A DNA stretch of 5,717 nt, from the NCBI GenBank assembly GCA_012837465.1, contig DURG01000310.1, forward strand, positions 1-5,717. Reading direction: 5' to 3'. The stretch is from Propionibacterium sp. (GTDB lineage: Bacteria > Actinomycetota > Actinomycetes > Propionibacteriales > Propionibacteriaceae). Of this stretch, positions 1-4,866 are shown in pieces (the first letter of the stretch is position 1; each line of letters begins with the position of its first letter). A program made the position numbers and the translations under genes. The notes under the pieces are model-generated. The model ran no database searches. It was not told the DNA's origin and worked only from the letters and a program-made list of their open reading frames with translations.

Positions 1-125
1 AGTTGGCCAGCGACAACTGGACGGTCAAGATCCTCGCGTTCATCGCGGTCCTCATCGCAAGCATCAACGTGTTCGGCGGTTTCACCGTCACGCACCGCAT
101 GCTCAACATGTTCCGGAAGGCCTGA
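1..125 (+). CDS. pntA: NAD(P)+ transhydrogenase alpha subunit, C-terminal end (partial)
   Basis: Only the last 40 codons and the TGA stop (123-125) lie in the window; the gene begins to the left of it. The readable end contains a hydrophobic helix (ILAFIAVLIASINVFGGF) followed by the basic tail THRMLNMFRKA. The 'ASINVFGGFTVT.RML.MFRK' ending is the hallmark of the membrane-anchoring C-terminus of PntA. PntA supplies the NAD(H)-binding domain and part of the membrane domain of the proton-pumping transhydrogenase, which transfers hydride from NADH to NADP+. Many actinobacteria split PntA into two polypeptides (alpha-1 with the NAD domain, alpha-2 with the membrane anchor). The fragment is too short to tell whether this is a full-length PntA or the small alpha-2 subunit. 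It is clearly co-transcribed with pntB, which starts one base after its stop. Confidence 0.93.
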   Translation, partial: LASDNWTVKILAFIAVLIASINVFGGFTVTHRMLNMFRKA

Positions 126-126
126 G

Positions 127-1530
127 ATGCTGAGCAACTTCATCGACGCCACCTACATCGCCGCCGGCCTCATGTTCATCCTGGCGCTCGCCGGGCTGAG
201 CAGGCACGAGACCGCCAAGAAGGGCAACGCCTTCGGCATCATGGGCATGGTCTTCGCGATCGTCGCCACCAACTTCGCCATCGCCTACACCGATTACGCA
301 AATCACAACCTGCAGCCCGTTTCGGCGGCCATGCTGTACGCCGCCATCGGGATCGGCGCGATCATCGGCATCTGGCGCGCCCGGAAGGTCGAGATGACCG
401 GCATGCCCGAGCTCATCGCCCTGCTGCACTCCTTCGTCGGCGCGGCGGCCGTGCTCGTCGGCTACAACGTCTACCTCGACAACCCCAACGCCGACGCGTT
501 CCACACCATCGAGGTCTACCTCGGCGTGTTCATCGGCGCGGTCACCTTCACCGGCTCGATCGTTGCCTGGGGCAAGCTCAACGGCCGCTTCGCCTCGAAG
601 CCGCTCACGCTGCCCGGCCGCCACTGGCTGAACCTCGGCATCGTGTTCGCGCTCGTGCTGCTCGGCGTGTGGTTCGTCGCCACGCACTCGATCATCCCGC
701 TGGCCCTCGCAACGATCCTGTCACTGCTGCTGGGCATCCACCTCGTCGCGGCCATTGGCGGCGCTGATATGCCCGTGGTCGTATCGATGCTGAACTCGTA
801 CTCCGGCTGGGCCGCCGCGTTCGCCGGCCTGATGCTCGACATGAGCGTGCTGGTCATCACCGGGGCCCTCGTCGGCGCCTCGGGCGCGATCCTGTCCTAC
901 ATCATGTGCAAGGCCATGAACCGCTCCTTCATCTCCGTCATCCTCGGCGGCTTCGGCGACGACACGTCCGCCGTCGTCGGAGGCGCCGACGGCGAACACA
1001 GGGAGATGTCGACGGCAGAGGTGGCGGACCTGCTGGCTGACGCCAAGAGCTGCATCATCGTGCCCGGCTACGGCATGGCAGTTGCGCAGGCGCAGTATCC
1101 CGTCGCGGAGCTGACCGAGGCACTGCAGGCGCGGGGCTGCCACGTGCGCTTCGGCATCCACCCCGTCGCGGGCCGCCTGCCGGGCCACATGAACGTGCTG
1201 CTCGCCGAGGCCCACGTCCCCTACGACATCGTCGAGGAGATGGACGAGATCAACGACGACTTCCCGGAGACTGACGTCGTCCTCGTCATCGGCGCCAACG
1301 ACACCGTCAACCCCGCCGCGGAGGAACCCGGCCTGCCCATCTCGGGCATGCCCGTGCTCAAGGTGTGGGAGGCCGGCACCGTCGTCGTGTTCAAGCGCTC
1401 CATGAGCGCCGGCTACGCGGGCGTGCAGAACCCGCTGTTCTTCAAGGAGAACACGGTGATGTGCTTCGGCGACGCCAAGGCCAGCGTCTCGGCGATCAAC
1501 GCCTCCCTGCCGGCGGCGATCAACGCCTGA
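127..1530 (+). CDS. pntB: NAD(P)+ transhydrogenase (Re/Si-specific) beta subunit PntB
   Basis: The 467-residue product is close to the usual length of about 460. PntB provides most of the proton channel and the NADP(H) domain of the membrane-bound transhydrogenase, making NADPH at the expense of NADH and the proton gradient. Residues 1-265 are a multi-helix membrane domain. It has the conserved channel histidine H101 in LHSFVG (H91 in E. coli by recalled alignment) and the block IGGADMPVVVSMLNSYSGW with D214 and N223. An acidic linker (about 270-300) leads to the cytosolic NADP(H) domain. That domain shows the VPGYGMAVAQAQ dinucleotide loop (312-323), GIHPVAGRLPGHMN (343-356, with H345 and R350), GANDTVNP (389-396, with D392), and the K423-R424-S425 triplet that contacts the 2'-phosphate of NADP in this family. 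The ATG is preceded by GGAAGG (115-120) at 6-base spacing, inside the end of pntA, so the two genes are probably translationally coupled. No broken or missing key residue was seen. Confidence 0.97.
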   Translation: MLSNFIDATYIAAGLMFILALAGLSRHETAKKGNAFGIMGMVFAIVATNFAIAYTDYANHNLQPVSAAMLYAAIGIGAIIGIWRARKVEMTGMPELIALLHSFVGAAAVLVGYNVYLDNPNADAFHTIEVYLGVFIGAVTFTGSIVAWGKLNGRFASKPLTLPGRHWLNLGIVFALVLLGVWFVATHSIIPLALATILSLLLGIHLVAAIGGADMPVVVSMLNSYSGWAAAFAGLMLDMSVLVITGALVGASGAILSYIMCKAMNRSFISVILGGFGDDTSAVVGGADGEHREMSTAEVADLLADAKSCIIVPGYGMAVAQAQYPVAELTEALQARGCHVRFGIHPVAGRLPGHMNVLLAEAHVPYDIVEEMDEINDDFPETDVVLVIGANDTVNPAAEEPGLPISGMPVLKVWEAGTVVVFKRSMSAGYAGVQNPLFFKENTVMCFGDAKASVSAINASLPAAINA

Positions 1531-1532
1531 CG

Positions 1533-2483
1533 TCAGAAGCCGAGCTTGCGGGCCTCCGCCCGGATGTGGTTGGCGCTCTCGCGCAGCTTCTGCAGCTCGC
1601 GTTCGTTGAGGGGGAGCTCCAGCGCGCGGCCCGCGCCGCGGCCGTCGATCATGCGTGGCACCGACATGCACACGCCAGAGATGCCGTGCCAGTCCTCCAG
1701 GTGCGCGGAGATGGGCAGCACGGTGTGCTCGTCGCGCAGCACCGCCTGGATGATGCGCGTCCCCGCCAGGCCGATCGCGTAGTTCGTCGCGCCCTTGCCC
1801 TCGATCACCTCGTAGGCCGCGTTGACCACCTGGTCGGCGATCCGCTCCCGCACCGAGCTGCTCAGCTGGCCGGTCTGCTGCTCCCACTGCTTCAGCGGCA
1901 CACCGCCGATGGTCGCGGTGCTCCACAGCGGGGTCTCGGTGTCGCCGTGCTCGCCGGCGATGTAGGCGTGCACATTGCTGACCGCCACCCCGCACTCCTG
2001 GGCAACGAGCCAGCGCAGCCGCGACGAGTCCAGCACCGTGCCGGAGCCGAACAGTTGGTGGGCGGGCAGCCCGGAGATCTTCAACGCAGCCTGCGTCGTG
2101 ACGTCGACGGGGTTGGTCACCATGACGAACACCGCATCGGGCGACTGCTCCACCAGCGGCGGAATGAGCGACTTCATCATCTCGACGGTCTTCGCCGCCA
2201 GGTCCATCCGGGTCTCGCCGGGCTGCTGCTTGGCCCCGGCGGCGACCACCACGACGTCCGAGCCGGCGGTGACCGCCACGTCGTCGGAGCCCTCGACGGT
2301 GACCCGCGGCGGCAGGAACTGGGAGCCGTGGGCCAGGTCCAGGGCCTCGGCCCGCACCTTGGCCGCGTTGATGTCCTGCAACGCGACGTGCCCTGCCGCG
2401 CCCTTGATCAGGGCCGCGTAGGCCAGCGACGTGCCGACGGCGCCCGCGCCGACGACTGACAGCTTCGATCCCCTTGTCTTCAT
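1533..2483 (-). CDS. ldh: L-lactate dehydrogenase
   Basis: This encodes a 316-residue NAD-dependent L-lactate dehydrogenase, which interconverts pyruvate and L-lactate in the cytoplasm and regenerates NAD+. The Rossmann motif GAGAVG is at 12-17 with the NAD-ribose aspartate D37 after strand B. The substrate loop GAKQQPGETR has Gln86 at the position (102 in LDH numbering) that is Gln in lactate but Arg in malate dehydrogenases, and Arg92 (R109). The catalytic set is complete: N124 (N140), D152 (D168), R155 (R171), H179 in GEHGDTE (H195) and T233 (T246). R157 and H172 match R173 and H188 of the fructose-1,6-bisphosphate site of Bacillus-type LDHs, so allosteric activation is likely. The ATG at 2483 gives the normal N-terminus. 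A TTG at 2513 would add ten residues without a Shine-Dalgarno. The only G-run before the ATG ends one base from it, so translation may be leaderless or weakly initiated. The stop lies two bases from the convergent pntB stop. Confidence 0.95.
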   Translation of the reverse strand: MKTRGSKLSVVGAGAVGTSLAYAALIKGAAGHVALQDINAAKVRAEALDLAHGSQFLPPRVTVEGSDDVAVTAGSDVVVVAAGAKQQPGETRMDLAAKTVEMMKSLIPPLVEQSPDAVFVMVTNPVDVTTQAALKISGLPAHQLFGSGTVLDSSRLRWLVAQECGVAVSNVHAYIAGEHGDTETPLWSTATIGGVPLKQWEQQTGQLSSSVRERIADQVVNAAYEVIEGKGATNYAIGLAGTRIIQAVLRDEHTVLPISAHLEDWHGISGVCMSVPRMIDGRGAGRALELPLNERELQKLRESANHIRAEARKLGF

Positions 2484-2510
2484 GCCCCCAGTCTTGCCGA
2501 TCGGGGCAAG
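2484..2510 (-). promoter_or_regulatory. ldh leader with two overlapping, mutually exclusive hairpins
   Basis: Read on the minus strand, the bases just before the ldh ATG contain CTTGCC (2510-2505) and GGCAAG (2498-2493), a 6-bp inverted repeat with a 6-base loop. The GCCCC at 2507-2503, within the same stretch, is also complementary to the GGGGC (2488-2484) immediately before the ATG. The two pairings cannot form together. The second would bury the G-rich segment next to the start codon. This could be a protein operator, an mRNA structure that tunes translation, or chance in GC-rich DNA. No clear -35/-10 pair was recognised between the upstream terminator and the gene. Confidence 0.3.
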
Positions 2511-2527
2511 CAACGCACACAGCGAGC

Positions 2528-2560
2528 GAGGCCCCGCCCCCTTAGCGGGAGCGGGGCCTC
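2528..2560 (-). terminator. GC-rich hairpin terminator after amt
   Basis: Arms gaggccccgc (2528-2537) and gcggggcctc (2551-2560) form a perfect 10-bp stem. The inner 13 bases can add three C-G pairs if one A is bulged. It begins 21 bases after the amt stop codon on the minus strand and lies 45 bases before the ldh ATG. No T-run follows, which is common for intrinsic terminators of high-G+C actinobacteria. It probably ends amt transcription and separates amt from ldh, although partial read-through into ldh cannot be excluded. Confidence 0.75.
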
Positions 2561-2581
2561 ACCCGACGTGTGGTTGTCCGG

Positions 2582-3853
2582 TCAGCTCTGCGCCCCGGTC
2601 TCGTCGGTGTAGGCGCGCGCCATCTCCAGGTCGTAGGCGACCTCGCGGTGCTCCGACTGGTCGATGCCACCGGCCTCGTCCTCCGGCGGGATGCGGAAGC
2701 CCATGGTCTTGTGGATCACGAAGGCGATGAGGGCGGTCACCACCACGGTGTAGACCATCGTCACGAGGACGGCGACGAGCTGCGCCGACATGATCGAGAA
2801 GCCACCGCCGTGGAACAGACCGGCGCGGCCGTCCTCCTGCGTCACGGCCAACAGGCCGATGGCGACGGTGCCCCAGAGGCCGGCGACGAAGTGCAGGCCG
2901 ACCACGTCGAGCGAGTCGTCGATGCCGAGGCGGAACTTCACGTTGACGGCGAAGCAGCAGATCACGCCGGCGACGATGCCGATGGCGAGGGCACCCAGCG
3001 GGGTGACGAAGGCGCAGGCCGGGGTGATCGCGACCAGGCCGGCGACGATGCCCGACGCGGCACCCACCGACGTCATGCGGCCGTCACGCAACTGCTCGGT
3101 GCCGAGCCAGGCCACGAGCGCCGCACCGGGGGCGACCAGGGTGTTGACCCAGATGAGTCCTCCCTCGGCGATGGAGCCGGCGGCGCCGCCGTTGAAGCCG
3201 AACCAGCCGAACCACAGCAGGGCAGCGCCGAGCATCACGAAGGGGATGTTGTGTGGCTTGTGCAGCGAGGGGGCGAAGCCGGCGCGGCGTCCGATCATCA
3301 TGGCCAGCACGAGTGCCGCGAGGCCGGCGGCCATGTGGACGACGAGACCGCCGGCGAAGTCGAGGGCCTCGCCCACGACCGAGCCGATGGCCCCTTCGGC
3401 GCCCAGAAGGCCACCGCCCCAGACCATGTAGGCCAGCGGCGCGTAGACCAGCGTCACCCAGACCGGCACGAAGACCATCCAGGCCTTGAACCGGGCGCGG
3501 TCGGCGACCGCGCCGGAGATCAGGGCGACGGTGATGATGGCGAAGGTCGAGCCGAATCCGACGCCGACCAGTTCCTCACCGGACAGGCCGGTGAGGCCGA
3601 AGGCCGTGAGGGGATCGGCCACGATGCCGCCGATGCTGTTGCCGCCGCCGCTCATCGAGTAGCCCCACAGGACCCAGATGACGGCGACGATGCCCATGGC
3701 GCCGAAGCTCATCATCATCATGTTGATTGCGGAACGGGCCCGGGAGAGCCCGCCGTAGAAGAACGCCAGACCCGGCGTCATCAGGAGGACCAGTGCGGCC
3801 GAGACCATCACCCAGACCTGGGACGCAACCCCCCACATCTCTGCTGCTTCCAT
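2582..3853 (-). CDS. amt: Ammonium transporter (Amt/AmtB family)
   Basis: This 423-residue polytopic membrane protein, normal for the family and expected to have 11 helices, would form a trimer conducting ammonium into the cell when it is scarce. The family signature LDFAGGLVVHMAAG carries D165 and the first pore histidine H173. The second, H321, lies in LDVVGLHFVAGLWG with D316. These correspond to D160, H168, D313 and H318 of E. coli AmtB. The pore gate phenylalanines appear as F104 and F220 (WFGFN), and the binding-site tryptophan as W145 (YMVWGGG). The usual serine of the external binding site (S219 in E. coli, in NAGS) is Ala224 here (NGGA). The cytosolic tail (384-407: G385, R387, P389, EDE, G396, D398, H402, AY) keeps the conserved pattern that contacts the PII protein GlnK. 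Translation most likely starts at the ATG at 3853, with GGGGA four bases and GAAAGG twelve bases upstream. There is no cleavable signal peptide, and no glnK or glnD follows. Confidence 0.96.
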   Translation of the reverse strand: MEAAEMWGVASQVWVMVSAALVLLMTPGLAFFYGGLSRARSAINMMMMSFGAMGIVAVIWVLWGYSMSGGGNSIGGIVADPLTAFGLTGLSGEELVGVGFGSTFAIITVALISGAVADRARFKAWMVFVPVWVTLVYAPLAYMVWGGGLLGAEGAIGSVVGEALDFAGGLVVHMAAGLAALVLAMMIGRRAGFAPSLHKPHNIPFVMLGAALLWFGWFGFNGGAAGSIAEGGLIWVNTLVAPGAALVAWLGTEQLRDGRMTSVGAASGIVAGLVAITPACAFVTPLGALAIGIVAGVICCFAVNVKFRLGIDDSLDVVGLHFVAGLWGTVAIGLLAVTQEDGRAGLFHGGGFSIMSAQLVAVLVTMVYTVVVTALIAFVIHKTMGFRIPPEDEAGGIDQSEHREVAYDLEMARAYTDETGAQS

Positions 3854-3950
3854 TTCGTCCCCGAACCTTTCTCGTGCGCCGCCGAAGCGACTGTTGATGT
3901 CATGTCATCGCCCCTCAACGGGAGCGCCGAGTACATACAACGAGACTGGT

Positions 3951-3988
3951 GTTTCATGGAGGCGAATCTGTTGCAACAGCCTTGTTAC
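3951..3988 (-). promoter_or_regulatory. Candidate GlnR-type nitrogen-control box upstream of amt
   Basis: On the minus strand the segment reads GTAAC-n6-GTTGC-n6-TTCGC-n6-GAAAC. The actinobacterial GlnR box is described as gTnAC-n6-GaAAc repeated with 6-base spacers. The first and fourth elements match exactly (GTAAC at 3988-3984, GAAAC at 3955-3951), at exactly the expected distance. The two middle elements match only at the outer bases or less. The site lies about 100-135 bases upstream of the amt ATG and just upstream of the possible -10 (TATGTACT, 3939-3932), a place suited to an activator. Amt genes are typical GlnR targets in Streptomyces and Mycobacterium. The match is partial, so this is a hypothesis. 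Confidence 0.4.
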
Positions 3989-4196
3989 GGCGTGCAACGA
4001 TCTCGCTTCGTGGCGCCGTCGCGCTCCCGGTTCGCTGGCCCGACCGGGGGGCGCCGCGCCCGGGTGACAAGCCAGAACGCTCCCAAGGGCAGCTTCATGC
4101 GGCCATCCTCAGGGGTGATTCGGGGATGAATGGGGGCCAAGCCCCTCGTGATCCGTGCCGAAGAGGGGCACACTTGAAGGGGTAACCACGAGATCC

Positions 4197-4204
4197 AGGG
4201 AGGA
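4197..4204 (+). promoter_or_regulatory. Strong ribosome binding site that sets the start at 4209
   Basis: AGGGAGGA (4197-4204) contains a perfect GGAGG core (4199-4203) five bases before the ATG at 4209. It decides between this start and an in-frame ATG at 4155, which has no comparable site and would add an 18-residue extension with no acidic bias. Confidence 0.85.
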
Positions 4205-4208
4205 TCCC

Positions 4209-4802
4209 ATGACTGAGCACATCAACGATCGTCACGAGGACAAGCACTTCGGCGACGAGGAAGACTTCGCCGTGAACAAGGACACCGATTCCACCCCGTT
4301 CACGAACGACGCGGGACCGGTCGGGGAACCCACGGTCGACGATGCCTTCGACCACGCCGAGGCAACCGCAGAGGGCCGCCACGACACCGTCGACGGCACC
4401 GACGCGACCCGCCCCTCCGCTGACCAGCTCGGCCAGAACCTGCGCAAGGCCGCAGAGGACACCGCCTACGCCGCCGTCGGCTTCGTGGGCCTGGTGACCG
4501 ACAAGGCCAAGGAGTTCTACGAGGACCAGAAGAAGCAGTACGCCGAGGCCCACCCTGAGGCGGATGCCGAACACGGCGCGAAGAACTTCCTCAACCAGCT
4601 CAAGGAGCAGCTCGACAAGCTGATCGACGACGTCAACCGCAGCTTCCGCGACCTCGCCGAGCGTGGCCGCACCACCGGCCGGCCCATGGAGGACGAGATG
4701 GCCGACAAGGTCGACAACCTCGCCGACGACCTGGACGACGCCGCCAAGCGCGCCGCCGAGAACGTCGAGGAGTTCGGCGAAGGCCGCCCCAACGAGTTCT
4801 GA
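4209..4802 (+). CDS. Highly acidic predicted helical protein of unknown function
   Basis: I do not recognise a named family for this 197-residue product. It has 51 Asp/Glu and 23 Lys/Arg, an excess of about 28 negative charges, with no Cys and no Trp. There is no signal peptide and no true membrane helix. Residues 1-70 are Asp/Glu/Thr/Gly-rich and look disordered. A more hydrophobic helix at about 84-104 (TAYAAVGFVGLVTDKAKEFY) leads into charged amphipathic or coiled-coil-like segments: EDQKKQYAEAH, then NFLNQLKEQLDKLIDDVNRSFRDLAE (126-151), then ADKVDNLADDLDDAAKRAAENVEEF (165-189). The 'YAAVG...K..E' pattern recalls the start of mycobacterial heparin-binding haemagglutinin-like helical proteins, but this one lacks their Lys/Ala-rich tail, so the resemblance is weak. 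Composition suggests an abundant soluble or surface-associated helical protein, perhaps stress-related or cell-envelope- or nucleoid-associated; that is inference. It is monocistronic: divergent from amt and closed by a strong hairpin 14 bases after its stop. Confidence 0.88.
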   Translation: MTEHINDRHEDKHFGDEEDFAVNKDTDSTPFTNDAGPVGEPTVDDAFDHAEATAEGRHDTVDGTDATRPSADQLGQNLRKAAEDTAYAAVGFVGLVTDKAKEFYEDQKKQYAEAHPEADAEHGAKNFLNQLKEQLDKLIDDVNRSFRDLAERGRTTGRPMEDEMADKVDNLADDLDDAAKRAAENVEEFGEGRPNEF

Positions 4803-4816
4803 CCCGCAACCACAAG

Positions 4817-4854
4817 ACGAGCGGCCGGCACCCATCGGGGTGCCGGCCGCTCGT
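4817..4854. terminator. Bidirectional stem-loop terminator between convergent genes
   Basis: Arms 4817-4833 (acgagcggccggcaccc) and 4838-4854 (gggtgccggccgctcgt) form a perfect 17-bp, very GC-rich stem with the 4-base loop atcg. It starts 14 bases after the stop of the acidic-protein gene and ends 12 bases before the glgP stop on the other strand. It can therefore serve as terminator for both. Neither side has a long T-run. Confidence 0.88.
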
Positions 4855-4866
4855 GCGTGAGGATGA

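Larger units (their letters stand above)
3854..4208. other. Divergent intergenic region between amt and the acidic-protein gene
   Basis: These 355 bases contain no convincing gene; short frames on both strands lack a ribosome binding site and protein-like composition. Features seen are the candidate GlnR box with its 12-bp palindrome (3951-3988, described separately), a tandem ATGTC repeat at 3897-3906, a small hairpin GGGGC-caa-GCCCC at 4133-4145, and GTGCC/GGCAC arms at 4155-4159/4167-4171. On the minus strand TATGTACT (3939-3932) resembles a -10 element for amt, but no good -35 lies at 17 bases. The stretch from about 3880 to 3990 is noticeably more AT-rich than the flanking genes, as expected for a promoter. 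I could not identify a confident promoter for the plus-strand gene. Confidence 0.6.

Noticed and set aside
721..2520. A 599-codon open frame on the minus strand overlapping pntB and ldh
   Set aside because: Its translation is Arg/Gly/Ala/Asp-rich low-complexity sequence typical of a shadow frame in GC-rich DNA. It lies out of frame over ldh and antisense to pntB, both of which have full family motifs.
2570..4129. A 519-codon open frame on the plus strand opposite amt
   Set aside because: It is the antisense shadow of amt, rich in His/Asp/Gly/Arg without any domain, and it runs on into the intergenic region with no ribosome binding site.
3985..4173. A 62-codon minus-strand frame in the intergenic region
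   Set aside because: No ribosome binding site, Arg/Pro-rich random composition, and nothing recognisable.
4180..4185. GGGTAA as the -10 of an alternative-sigma (SigB/SigF-like) promoter for the acidic-protein gene
   Set aside because: No GTTT-like -35 element is found 15-18 bases upstream, and the element would sit unusually close to the start codon, so the match is not enough.
4155..4208. An upstream ATG extending the acidic protein by 18 residues
   Set aside because: The AGGGAGGA five bases before the ATG at 4209 is a far better initiation site, and the extension has a different, basic composition.
4095..4835. A 246-codon minus-strand frame full of Val, Leu and Gly that looks membrane-like
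   Set aside because: It is the complement of the acidic protein's Asp/Glu codons (gac/gag read as gtc/ctc), which creates artificial hydrophobicity. The plus-strand frame has the strong ribosome binding site and a terminator right after its stop.
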